NCBI RefSeq assembly: GCF_027853915.1
Contig: NZ_JAQGLA010000033.1
Span: 1 to 64,000 of the forward strand
DNA: 64,000 nucleotides
From: Saccharopolyspora oryzae
Lineage (GTDB): Bacteria > Actinomycetota > Actinomycetes > Mycobacteriales > Pseudonocardiaceae
Direction: 5' to 3'
In this document: positions 26,201 to 33,753 of the stretch, one piece after another
Numbering within the stretch: the first letter of the stretch is position 1
Layout of the letters: each line of letters begins with the position of its first letter
Notes under the pieces: model-generated
Told to the model about the DNA's origin: nothing
Databases searched by the model: none
The model's input: the letters and a program-made list of their open reading frames with translations, nothing else
Position numbers and translations under genes: made by a program

Positions 26201-28029
26201 TTGAGGAAACCGCCGGCACCCTCGGTGCGCACGCAACGTCCTGCCTGGTCGTAGGTGTAGCGGTACCAGATGCCGTTCCGGTCGGTCCAGCCCGCGATCC
26301 GGCCCTCGGCGTCGTAGTCGAACTCCAGCGCCTGGCCGGAAGCGTTGATCACCGAGGTGAGCCGCCGGTCGGTGTAGGCGTACCGCATCAGCTGCAGGTC
26401 GTCGCCGTTGGCCGCGCCGCGGAGGTGCAGCGCCGTGACCAGGCCGTCTTCGGTCTCCACCCGGATGCGGAAGCCCGCGCTGTGCCGGACCTCGACCGGA
26501 GTGCCCGCCTCGTCGTGCTCGAAGTGGACGAGGTTGTGGTTGCGATCGGTGATGCCGGTCAGCCGCAGGACCTCGTCGCCCGGAGCGAAGTGCAGCGCCT
26601 GTTGCTCGCCGACCAGCACGACCGTGTAACCGCCGTGGTCGTGCCTGGTGAGCGTGTTGGGCGAGCCAGCGAACGGCACCGTCGCGCCCAGCTCCGGCGT
26701 CGGGGCGAACAGCAGTTTCCCGTCGTCGGCGGCGAAGGAGACACCTGCGCTCCCGACCTCCAGCCGCTGGTCCAATGTGGATGCCCAAGAACTGCCGAAG
26801 GCCTGGCCGACCCGGTACGAGGACAGGTGCGTGCGCCGCAGGACGAGCGGTAGCGCGGCGGCGATCTCCACATCGACCTGCGCCAGCACCATCTCGCCGG
26901 TGGCGATGTCGACCGGGTCGGTCTCGCACCGGCGGTTGCCGACGTTCCGGCTCGGTGTCTGCGCATCGCTGGACGCCTTCCGCAGATCACCGCCGATGCC
27001 GCGGGACTTGCTCGTGCCACCGGACGGGGCGGGCGACTCATTCGAGATCGACTTGGGCGTCGGACCACCGTCGAACGAGTTGGGCGCCGGACCGGTGCCC
27101 GGGGAGTTCGGGTTCGGTCCGTTGTGCGACATCGACGACGTGGACGCCGGGCCGTCGTTGGACATCGACCTGGTCGGCGCCGGGAAGTCCGGGCTGCTGT
27201 TCGGGGTCGGGCCGTCGTTGCCCATCGACCGGGTCGGGGCGGGCGAGCTCTTCGGCTTCGGGGCTGCGCCGCTGCCACCCTTGATCTTGTTCAGAGCCTT
27301 TCCCGCGTCGCCGAAGCCCTTTTCGAGGTTCTTCACCAGCGGCGCCAAGGCCTTCATCGCCTTGACCAGCTTCGTCGTGACGTCAGCGATCTTCGCGACC
27401 GTCTTCGCCACCGCAGCGACTACCTGCGGAACCACCCAAGCCATCGCGATCCCCAGCGTGGCCAGGACCTGCAACGCCCAAGAGATCAGGCGACCGACCA
27501 GCTCAGCGATGATGTCGCGCACCAGGCTCCGCACCGCCGCCACGACCTCGCCCGCCGTGCCGATCCCGCTCGACGCGCCCTCAGCGGCCTTCTGCGCCGC
27601 CTCGATGAGCTTGGCGGTGTCCTCGCTGCGCTGCCGGTAGGAATCCGCGGCTTCCCCGGTCCAACCGTCGACATCGCTGCTGACCAGGTTCGCCATCTCG
27701 GTGTTGATCTCGCCCAGCTCGGAGGCGACGTTCTTCCACGTCTCCGAATGCGCCTTGATCTGATCGGCATCACCGGTCAACGCATCCAACGCATCCGACA
27801 GCGGGCCCACGTGCTCCATCAGCCAGCCCACACCAGCAGCGAGGATCGACCCGAACGGATCCATCGCCATGGTCAACGCATCCAGGCCGGTACCCACCGC
27901 ACCCATCACGCCGGACGCCCAGTCGCCAGATTCGATCGCCTGCTTGGTGTCGTTCACCGACTCCAAGATCGGCACACCGCTGAACGACTGCGTCGAATCC
28001 TTCCGCTCGGCGACCAACGGATTCGTCAC
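23212..28029 (-). CDS. WXG-RHS polymorphic toxin with scabin-like ADP-ribosyltransferase
   Basis: This is a 1605-residue effector. The shared export module (1-252, WTG near 123) is followed by a Pro/Ser linker, DUF6531 (DPVDIATGEMVL near 368), RHS/YD repeats, the RHS core (LRFPGQYHDHETGLHYN near 1315) and DPLGLMNC. The C-terminal 227 residues fit R-S-E class ADP-ribosyltransferases: WMYRGDTRP (Arg ~1408), LFQNGMTSWG, YVSLTSDPNVAHQF (STS-like, ~1451-1454) and KQSEWDAVHHVAPENI with a QxE pair (Gln ~1514, Glu ~1516). QxE members such as scabin, pierisin and C3 modify guanine or Asn rather than Arg. The target here is unknown. There is no immunity gene downstream before 23009. Confidence 0.88.
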   Translation of the reverse strand: MTNPLVAERKDSTQSFSGVPILESVNDTKQAIESGDWASGVMGAVGTGLDALTMAMDPFGSILAAGVGWLMEHVGPLSDALDALTGDADQIKAHSETWKNVASELGEINTEMANLVSSDVDGWTGEAADSYRQRSEDTAKLIEAAQKAAEGASSGIGTAGEVVAAVRSLVRDIIAELVGRLISWALQVLATLGIAMAWVVPQVVAAVAKTVAKIADVTTKLVKAMKALAPLVKNLEKGFGDAGKALNKIKGGSGAAPKPKSSPAPTRSMGNDGPTPNSSPDFPAPTRSMSNDGPASTSSMSHNGPNPNSPGTGPAPNSFDGGPTPKSISNESPAPSGGTSKSRGIGGDLRKASSDAQTPSRNVGNRRCETDPVDIATGEMVLAQVDVEIAAALPLVLRRTHLSSYRVGQAFGSSWASTLDQRLEVGSAGVSFAADDGKLLFAPTPELGATVPFAGSPNTLTRHDHGGYTVVLVGEQQALHFAPGDEVLRLTGITDRNHNLVHFEHDEAGTPVEVRHSAGFRIRVETEDGLVTALHLRGAANGDDLQLMRYAYTDRRLTSVINASGQALEFDYDAEGRIAGWTDRNGIWYRYTYDQAGRCVRTEGAGGFLNGTFEYADDVTRYTDSLGHTKAFHLNDAKQTVREVDALGNETVFAWDDHDRLLARTDALGRTVEYDYDDAGNITAITRPDGSRQLIEYDDRRMPVTFVDPDGAISRREYDENGNLIKVTDPAGAVTTYAYDERGLLASITDALGNVRRIGTDAAGLLVSVTNPLGATTTYRRDGFGRVTEVTDPIGGTTKFGWTVDGRTAWQTRPDGSTERWIRDGEGNVRTRVDQLGQTTTTETTAFDLPSVEIGPDGSRREFRYDTETRLVSVTNEQGQVWRYEYDAAGNLVRETDFGGRAVSYRYDAAGQLVERTNGAGETVRFTYDLLGNLVERRTATTTSTFAYDPMGRLIAAGNDATRVSFERDQLGRVLTETVNGRTVASAYDPLGRRVRRRTPSGAESVWEYDAADRPVALHTAGRTLGFDYDVAGREVQRTLGTRVLLAQNWNADHKLSSQTLIGGDRMIQQRSYAYRPDGALVGVRDQLSGDRTFDLDLAGRVTAVNRPQWTERYAYDPAGNLAHAEWPVSGSPDDAAVGDRAYAGTLITRAGTTRYTHDAEGRTTSRSLQQAAWNYTWNAENQLIGVVTPDGQRWRYVYDPLGRRVAKQRLHPDGSIAEHVDFTWDDSLLVEQVHNGTDATVWEWAPDSYRVLAQTERRTTPNAPQRWVDQRFYAIVTDLVGTPAELVDPDGNLAWHVDTTLWGTLKAPAGHACTPLRFPGQYHDHETGLHYNLNRYYDPTTGRYTSGDPLGLAPSPNPHAYAPNPTGWIDPLGLMNCSAGGSNAGGDRGLNNPQLRPNPQRPQWMYRGDTRPVNGPDGLFQNGMTSWGKNYDMPHHVHGGRGANDSGYVSLTSDPNVAHQFAFSPDGGPVISKDGNHYISMSGQVLKVQSTDNLIHTGSQNLPPDLAQRMSKQSEWDAVHHVAPENIHSSVSVHGYFRQSNDQRFALPGSLTTTEHVNPNFVPNHPGYNPHADPNSGFTPNTDLNLRPSDVDLGDPGASNRSRR

Positions 28030-28197
28030 AGCAGCACTCCAAAATCAACGTTCAAAGAGGACAGACACCAGGTCGTGGACTACACGCACCCAGGCGCTGT
28101 TGCGGTTCATCGATTCGCGCATGCCGACTCGGCAGCCGTCGCGAACAGCGCTGTTGCGCTCGGCCGCACCGAACCGGCGAACTCCGCGAAAGAGCGG

Positions 28198-28731
28198 TCA
28201 GGCGAAGCTGTCGCGGAGCGCGCTGGCAGCCAGGCGCACCGGGGCCGGGCCTTCCGGGTTGAGCAGGATGTCCGTGTCGGGCGGCAGCAGCTCGAGCAGG
28301 CCCTCGGCCGTGAGGGATCCCCAGAGCTCCACCGAATCCATGTCCTTGCGGTGCAGCGGCGCGGTCACCACGGCGACGCAGGGCACGTCGTCGGGAGCGG
28401 GGCCGACGAGCGGATATCCGTCCGCGGACAGGGCGATCTCCAGCACCGCGTCGCGCACCGCCGGGATCAGCTCGTCGACCTTCGTGCGTCCTTCGGCGAT
28501 CAACCGGAGCACCGCGTCCACCGGGTCCGTCGGATTGGCCGGATCGGCCGGCGCGAAATCGGGGTTCGGCTCGAAGCGGCCGCGACTCCCATCGGTCGCC
28601 AACGGCCAGCCCCCGGCGATCGCGTGCGGCGGCGGCTGGTCGCCGTCGAACCGAGGCTGCCACGCCGGGTCGAGCAACACCGCCCAGTCGTCCCGATCGC
28701 TGCCCGGGCTCGGGCGGGCTGAGTCATCCAT
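28198..28731 (-). CDS. Type VII secretion-associated protein (possible immunity/chaperone)
   Basis: This is a 177-residue acidic soluble protein. WAVLLDPAWQPRFDGDQPPPHAIAGGWPLATDG and FEPNPDF...NPTDPVDAVLRLIAEG match, from memory, small proteins labelled 'type VII secretion system-associated' in Streptomyces, which sit beside lonely-Cys-type secreted proteins. The C-terminus has DILLNPEGPAPVRLAASALRD, SseB-like in flavour. It directly follows the gene at 28773-30434 and is the only candidate partner, immunity or chaperone gene in the four-toxin array. That role is inference from position. Confidence 0.65.
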   Translation of the reverse strand: MDDSARPSPGSDRDDWAVLLDPAWQPRFDGDQPPPHAIAGGWPLATDGSRGRFEPNPDFAPADPANPTDPVDAVLRLIAEGRTKVDELIPAVRDAVLEIALSADGYPLVGPAPDDVPCVAVVTAPLHRKDMDSVELWGSLTAEGLLELLPPDTDILLNPEGPAPVRLAASALRDSFA

Positions 28732-28772
28732 GGCCGTTGTTCCTCTTCACCTGCTCGTCCCGCTGAACAATG

Positions 28773-30434
28773 CTAGAACTTCTTGAACTCGCCAGCGACG
28801 GGGTTGCCGCTGCTGTCCACACCGGGGCCCACCCCGTAGATGCTCTCGTTCCCGTCGGGCTTCCGGAATCCCTTCCCGGTGGGTGCGTACACGTCGCCGG
28901 AATGGCCCGCGTTGCGGATGGCGTCCGCTGACGTCTGCGCCGCGTTTCCGGCTGGACTTCCCGCTTGGCAGGACATCTGCACGATCGGCCGGTTCGGGTC
29001 CGCTTTCGACGCCGCCTGGAAATGGGAGTTGCTCGACACCAGCTGCCCGTACTGATCACCGGTGAGCCCCATCTTCTCCCACTTGGCAGGCTGTCCGGGC
29101 TGAGCGGTGTTCACGTTGACGATGTAGCCCTTGGGCTGGGCGTGAGCGTGGACGTAGAACGGCTGCTTCCCCTTCCACGGCGCGTCCGCCTTCGTCTCGG
29201 GGAAATTGGAGTCCTTGCTGTTGCGGTTCTTGTTGTACCAGTTGTCGCTGTTCCGGATGGGTTTGCCCGCCCAGCTGCCGACCTTCTTCGGGTCCTCCGC
29301 CTTGCTCGGGAACGAGATCCCGACCGTGTTCCCCTTGTCGTCCTTCAGCGGGATCGACTGCACCTTGTCCGGGGTGACGCTGTGCGGCTTCTTCCCGCCC
29401 TTGCCGTCGGAGATGTTCCCGGTCAGCACCGTGGGCTGCGGGGTGTTCCCCGTCGGCTGGGTGGGGGCGGAGCTGGCCGGCGGTGCGGAGGTGTTCCCGC
29501 CGGTGGAGGCCGAAGTCGTCGGACTCGGCTGCGGCGCGGAATTCGTCTGCGGGATCGTGCTGCCGGGCGAGGAGTCGGAATCCTCACGCATGCCCCGGCT
29601 GCTTTCCTGGCCGCCACGCGGGCCGTTGCCACCCCTGCTGGGCGGTGGGGTCGGGTTCGGCTTGGGGGCGGTGCCGTTGTCGTTCTTGATCTTCTTCAGG
29701 GCCTTGCCCGCATCGCCGAAGCCGTCCTTGAGCTTCTTGATCAGCGGCGAGAGGGCCTTCATCGCCTTGACCAGCTTCGTGGTGACGTCAGCGATCTTGG
29801 CCACGGTCTTGGCCACGGCCGCCACGACCTGGGGGACCACCCAGGCCATCGCGATGCCCAGCGTGGCCAGGACTTGCAAGGCCCAGGAGATCAGGCGACC
29901 GACGAGTTCGGCGATGATGTCGCGCACCAGGGTGCGCACCGCCGCGACGACCTCACCTGCGGTGCCGATGCCGTCCGAGGCGCCTTCGGCGGCCTTCTTG
30001 GCCGCTTCGATGAGCTTCCCGGTGTCCTCGCTGCGCTGCCGGTAGGAATCCGCCGCGGCCCCGGACCAGTCGGCGACATCGCTGTTGACCATGTTGGCCA
30101 TCTCGGTGTTGATCTCACCGAGTTCGGTGGCGACGTTCTTCCACGTCTCCGAGTGCGCCTTGATCTGATCGGCGTCGCCGGTCAACGCGTCCAACGCATC
30201 CGACAGCGGCCCGACGTGCTCCATGAGCCAGCCGACTCCGGCGGCGAGGATCGACCCGAAGGGATCCAGCGCCATCGTGAGCGCATCCAGGCCCGTGCCC
30301 ACCGCACCCATCACGCCGGACGCCCAGTCGCCGGACTCGATCGCCTTCTTCGTCTCGTCGACGGATTCCAGGATCGGCACACCGCTGAACGACTGCGTCG
30401 AATCCTTCCGCTCAGCGATCAACGGGTTCGTCAC
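28773..30434 (-). CDS. WXG-module effector with C-terminal His/Cys (lonely-Cys-like) domain
   Basis: This is a 553-residue effector. Residues 1-252 are nearly identical to the module of the two RHS toxins (WSG at the WXG position). A Pro/Ser/Gly linker follows to about 340. The C-terminal ~210 residues contain PFYVHAHAQPKGYIV (His ~429 and ~431) and, about 60 residues later, RPIVQMSCQAGSPAGNAA (Cys ~489), then VYAPTGKG. A His followed by Cys after a beta-strand is the layout of clan CD cysteine peptidases and of 'lonely Cys' proteins of Streptomyces. Protease activity is not proven. The GTG start follows GGGAG. The associated-protein gene comes next. Confidence 0.8.
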   Translation of the reverse strand: MTNPLIAERKDSTQSFSGVPILESVDETKKAIESGDWASGVMGAVGTGLDALTMALDPFGSILAAGVGWLMEHVGPLSDALDALTGDADQIKAHSETWKNVATELGEINTEMANMVNSDVADWSGAAADSYRQRSEDTGKLIEAAKKAAEGASDGIGTAGEVVAAVRTLVRDIIAELVGRLISWALQVLATLGIAMAWVVPQVVAAVAKTVAKIADVTTKLVKAMKALSPLIKKLKDGFGDAGKALKKIKNDNGTAPKPNPTPPPSRGGNGPRGGQESSRGMREDSDSSPGSTIPQTNSAPQPSPTTSASTGGNTSAPPASSAPTQPTGNTPQPTVLTGNISDGKGGKKPHSVTPDKVQSIPLKDDKGNTVGISFPSKAEDPKKVGSWAGKPIRNSDNWYNKNRNSKDSNFPETKADAPWKGKQPFYVHAHAQPKGYIVNVNTAQPGQPAKWEKMGLTGDQYGQLVSSNSHFQAASKADPNRPIVQMSCQAGSPAGNAAQTSADAIRNAGHSGDVYAPTGKGFRKPDGNESIYGVGPGVDSSGNPVAGEFKKF

Positions 30435-30531
30435 TGCGGAACTCCCAGGTCAACGTCCGAAAAGGACGGTTGTCATGTCATGCACGAAATGGCCCGCGAT
30501 CGTCTGCTCACCCCGCGGTTCCAACTCTCCT

Positions 30532-32265
30532 TCAGATCTTCCCGTGAAGCCCGTTGTCGCTGCTCGGTTTCGGCTTCAAGTCGCCCATCAGGTTCGGGTA
30601 ACCGGCAACCGAGTACTTCCCACCGGCGGCATTTTCCCAGGGGACGATGAACTCCGACGGGTTGTCCGGACCGTCCGAGGTCTTGATGACGCCGTTGTTC
30701 TGCGCCAACCCGTCCATGAGGGGCTGGTCGCCGATCCCGAAGTGCTGCTTCATCGCCGCCATGTGCGCGGGATCGGTGATGCCGCCCGGCCCGTTGTTGT
30801 CGACCAGCGCGGGCGGAACGTCGTGCACCGTCACCGGGCCCGGGGTCTCGTACTTGATCACAGCGCCGGGCGCGGTGGAGTTGTAGGAGTAGTCAGCCGC
30901 ACTGGTCTGGTCGTCCGTGAGGTACCAGGCCTTCCAATCGTCCGCGCTGTTTCCCGCCCGACCGTCAGGCCGCTGCACGCCGTTGTCCATGACCGACTGA
31001 TAACCCTCCGGCTTGACCCCGTGATAGCCCTCGAGCTTGGTCATCGGCGTGCTCACGATCTTGTGATCGACACCGTTCACCGTGATCGTGCTTTCGTAGC
31101 TGGAGTGGGAGGGATCGATGTTGCCGTTGTTCATCCCCAGATCGGGGTGGTCGACCGGCGACGCGTTCGGCGGAATCCCCGCTGGACGATTCGCACCACT
31201 GCTCGGCCCGTCGTGGGAACCGCCGAGCGATCGGGAGTTCATGCTGCGGGACGTGGCCCCGGAGCCGCCGCCGGACCGTTTGCGGGACGGCGAGCCGAAG
31301 AGGTCGCCGCCCCAACCGCCGCCGTGCGACCCGCCGGTCGACGACACCCCGCGCGGCGAAGCGAAATCCGCGCCGTTCGCCGGTGGTGTCGGGACCGTGC
31401 TCATGGACGTGGTCGACGCCGGCGTCGAGGCCGACCCCATCGGCTTGACCGGCTCGGACGTGGGCCTCGGCGCCGGCGAAACACCCTTGGGCTTGGGGGC
31501 TCCTCCGCCGCCGGCGTTCAACTTGCTCAGCGCCTTCTTGACGTCGCCGAAGCCGTCTCCGAGCTTCTTGAGCATCGGGGCGAGCTTGCCGATCGCCCGC
31601 ACCAACTTCGTGGTGATATCAGCGATCTTGGTGACCGTCTTCGCCACCGCCGCCACGACCTGCGGCACCACCCACGCCATCGCGATCCCGAGCGTGGCGA
31701 GCACCTGCAACGCCCAGGACACCAGGCGTCCGACCAGCTCGGCGATGATGTCGCGAACCAGCGTGCGCACCATCGCCACGACCTCACCGGCCGTGCTGAT
31801 CCCGTTCGACGCACCATCAGCCGCAGCCTGGGCAGCCGAGATCAGAGCGGTCGTGTCTTCGCTGCGGGCGCGGTAGGAATCGCCGGCTTCGCCGAGCCAG
31901 CCCTGGGTGTCGCTGTTGACCAGGTTGGTCATGTCGGTGCAGATCTCGCCGAGTTCCGCCGCGACGTTCGACCAGGTCTCCGCGTGCGCTTGGATCTCGT
32001 CCGGATCGCCCGTGAGCGCGTCCAGGGCGTCGGAGACCGGACCGACGTGTTCCATCAGCCAGCCGACGCCCGCGGCGAGGATCGTCCCGAAGGGGTCCAT
32101 CACCGCACCGAGTGCCTCGAGGCCGGTGCCCGCCGCACCCATGATTCCCGCGGCCCAGTCGCCGGATTCGATCGCTTGCTTGGTGTCGTTCACCGACTCC
32201 AGCAAGGGGACTCCGCTGAAATCCTGCGTCGAATCCTTCCGCTCAGCGATCAGCGGATTGGTCAC
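30532..32265 (-). CDS. WXG-module effector with C-terminal PARP-like ART fold (proposed)
   Basis: This is a 577-residue effector whose N-terminal module is a more distant copy (WLG at the WXG position). A Pro/Ser/Gly linker runs to about 390. The last ~186 residues carry EGYHGVKPEGYQSVMDNGV (His ~415), AWYLTDDQTSAADYS (Tyr ~448) and NPSEFIVPWENA (Glu ~538). That order resembles small H-Y-E ADP-ribosyltransferase-like domains, where LYHGT, FYLTxD and a late Glu line the NAD site. This is my own fold guess and could be wrong. No immunity-like ORF lies in the 97 bp before the next gene. It is the first and most divergent of the four effectors. Confidence 0.72.
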   Translation of the reverse strand: MTNPLIAERKDSTQDFSGVPLLESVNDTKQAIESGDWAAGIMGAAGTGLEALGAVMDPFGTILAAGVGWLMEHVGPVSDALDALTGDPDEIQAHAETWSNVAAELGEICTDMTNLVNSDTQGWLGEAGDSYRARSEDTTALISAAQAAADGASNGISTAGEVVAMVRTLVRDIIAELVGRLVSWALQVLATLGIAMAWVVPQVVAAVAKTVTKIADITTKLVRAIGKLAPMLKKLGDGFGDVKKALSKLNAGGGGAPKPKGVSPAPRPTSEPVKPMGSASTPASTTSMSTVPTPPANGADFASPRGVSSTGGSHGGGWGGDLFGSPSRKRSGGGSGATSRSMNSRSLGGSHDGPSSGANRPAGIPPNASPVDHPDLGMNNGNIDPSHSSYESTITVNGVDHKIVSTPMTKLEGYHGVKPEGYQSVMDNGVQRPDGRAGNSADDWKAWYLTDDQTSAADYSYNSTAPGAVIKYETPGPVTVHDVPPALVDNNGPGGITDPAHMAAMKQHFGIGDQPLMDGLAQNNGVIKTSDGPDNPSEFIVPWENAAGGKYSVAGYPNLMGDLKPKPSSDNGLHGKI

Positions 32266-32310
32266 TGCACACTCCGGGGCCGGGTAACTGGTGGTCAGGT
32301 CGGGCGGGGA

Positions 32311-32907
32311 TCAGTCCCGCAGCGGGTCGAAGTCGGGGCCGAACTCGTCGTCGTCCTCGTCCTCGAAGGCGGGCTTCTTCTTCGGTGCCGCAGGGGGATT
32401 CGGCGCGGCGGCCGGAGGTGCGGGCGGCGGAGGCGTGTGGTCCTCTTCCTCGGCCGGGCCGTCCCACTTCGAGGAGGTCTCCAGCTCCGGCGCCTCGTCC
32501 TCGGGCTGCTCCGGGAAGCGTTCGCGCAGGTTGTCCAGCATCATCGCGCGGGTTTCCCGGTCCTCGTCGCCGAGGTGGGCCGTCATGGTCTCGCCGACCT
32601 TGCCGGCGATGTCGGACTGCGCCTTGTGCATCGTGGACAGGATCTGGGACGCCAGCTCGGACGGCGGCATCGAGCGGACCTTGTCGGTGAGCTCCAGGTC
32701 TGTGATGCTGCCGTCGGCGCGCACCGTCACCTTGACGCGACCGTCCGAGCTGGCCGCGGTGAGGCGCAGCTGCTCGGTCTCGGCCTGGATGGCCTGGTAG
32801 CGCTGGGCCTTCTCCTCGAAGCCCTTCGCCCACTCCTGGATCCGCCGCTCCGCCTCGTCGGGGTCCGCCCCGATCGAAGCGAACCCGCCCTGGCTCTGGC
32901 CCGGCAT
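32311..32907 (-). CDS. YbaB/EbfC-family (EspL-like) protein
   Basis: This is a 198-residue protein with the YbaB fold in residues about 15-125: a helix (EAERRIQEWAKGFEEKAQRYQAIQ), then VKVTVRADGSITDLELTD, then SELASQILSTMHKAQSDIA. The C-terminal 70 residues are acidic and Pro-rich and end FDPLRD. YbaB-like proteins (EspL in mycobacteria) occur in ESX loci as cytoplasmic stabilisers of secreted substrates. It sits between the EspC-like gene and the first effector on the same strand, 45 bp upstream of it, so a chaperone-like role for the effectors is plausible. Confidence 0.85.
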   Translation of the reverse strand: MPGQSQGGFASIGADPDEAERRIQEWAKGFEEKAQRYQAIQAETEQLRLTAASSDGRVKVTVRADGSITDLELTDKVRSMPPSELASQILSTMHKAQSDIAGKVGETMTAHLGDEDRETRAMMLDNLRERFPEQPEDEAPELETSSKWDGPAEEEDHTPPPPAPPAAAPNPPAAPKKKPAFEDEDDDEFGPDFDPLRD

Positions 32908-32986
32908 TGCACTACCTCCAAAGGACTTCTAAATCTGCGATCCGCTTGCTGCCCCCGACCCGGGGTAGCAGTGCGACGTCGGCGGC

Positions 32987-33733
32987 TCAGCTCGAGTAGA
33001 GGTCGCCCTGGTACGTCGCGGTGGGGCGCTGCGCCGGCTCCACGGGCGTCGCCTGGACCACGTCCCGCTCCATCGGCTCAGCCTGCTCAAAGGGCTCGAC
33101 CCGCTGCCTGCCCTCGGGCGCGTTCATCGGTGTGAACTGCTTCGGCTCCATCGGCGCGTGCTGCGGCTCAACCTGCTGCCTGCCCTCCGGTGCATTCATC
33201 GGCGTGAACTGCTTCGGCTCCATCGGCGCGTGCTGCGGCTCAGCCAGCTGCCTGCCCTCCGGCGCGTTCATCGCGGTGAACTGCCGCGGCTCCGAGTCCA
33301 TCACCGGACCGGACGCCGGACGTCCCTGCATCGCGGGCTCGTAGGAGGCCGAGGTCGATCCGCTCGGCGAGGAGCTGGACCCCGTGCTCTCGACCCCGCG
33401 CAGCGCGACGGCCGAATCGTTCACCCGCACGGCGTCGTCGAACTGGGAGAAGTTGTCCGCGCCCGCCTCGTCGGTCTCCTGGTACTCCTTGGCCGTCTGG
33501 CGGACGTTGTCCGCCGTGGTGGTGATGCCTTCCTTGGCGGCCTTGAGCGCGTTGAGGCCTTCCTCCTCCATCGGGTTGATGATGGGCGGCAGGAACGAGC
33601 ACAGGAGGCCGTAGGCCTCGTCGTCCATGCTGACCTGCTCGGCGGCGGAGATCGCGGTGTCCACCCGGTCGGTCAGCGCCTCCAGGTGGCTGGCGTGCGC
33701 GGTCAGGTCCTCTGCTTCGACCTGGAAAGTCAT
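32987..33733 (-). CDS. EspC-like type VII secretion substrate with 24-residue repeats
   Basis: This is a 248-residue protein. Residues 1-100 are a helical hairpin like EspC/WXG100 substrates (MTFQVEAEDLTAHASHLEAL, AYGLLCSFLPPIINPMEEEGLNALKAAKEGI), followed by a YxxxD export signal at Tyr84 (YQETD). The C-terminal half is disordered, with three copies of a 24-residue unit (consensus EPKQFTPMNAPEGRQ..EPQHAPM). It is probably exported and may work as a surface or co-secreted factor. It lies in the ESX accessory block between EspG and the YbaB-like gene. Confidence 0.82.
   Translation of the reverse strand: MTFQVEAEDLTAHASHLEALTDRVDTAISAAEQVSMDDEAYGLLCSFLPPIINPMEEEGLNALKAAKEGITTTADNVRQTAKEYQETDEAGADNFSQFDDAVRVNDSAVALRGVESTGSSSSPSGSTSASYEPAMQGRPASGPVMDSEPRQFTAMNAPEGRQLAEPQHAPMEPKQFTPMNAPEGRQQVEPQHAPMEPKQFTPMNAPEGRQRVEPFEQAEPMERDVVQATPVEPAQRPTATYQGDLYSS
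33071..33292 (-). repeat. 72-bp (24-codon) tandem repeat inside the EspC-like gene
   Basis: Two full units and one diverged unit encode EP[KR]QFT[PA]MNAPEGRQ..EPQHAPM. The two inner units are almost identical at the DNA level, so the copy number may vary between strains. Confidence 0.85.
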
Positions 33734-33753
33734 GGTGGGTCCTCTTCAGCTCG

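Noticed and set aside
28030-28197. An extra small gene between the associated protein and the scabin-like toxin.
   Set aside because: No ORF with codon bias; the part near 28029 is the duplicated leader and the rest shows only short repeats of GCGCTGTTGCG.
33071-33292. CRISPR-like short repeats.
   Set aside because: The units are 72 bp, in frame, without spacers, inside a coding region. No CRISPR array or cas gene is seen anywhere.
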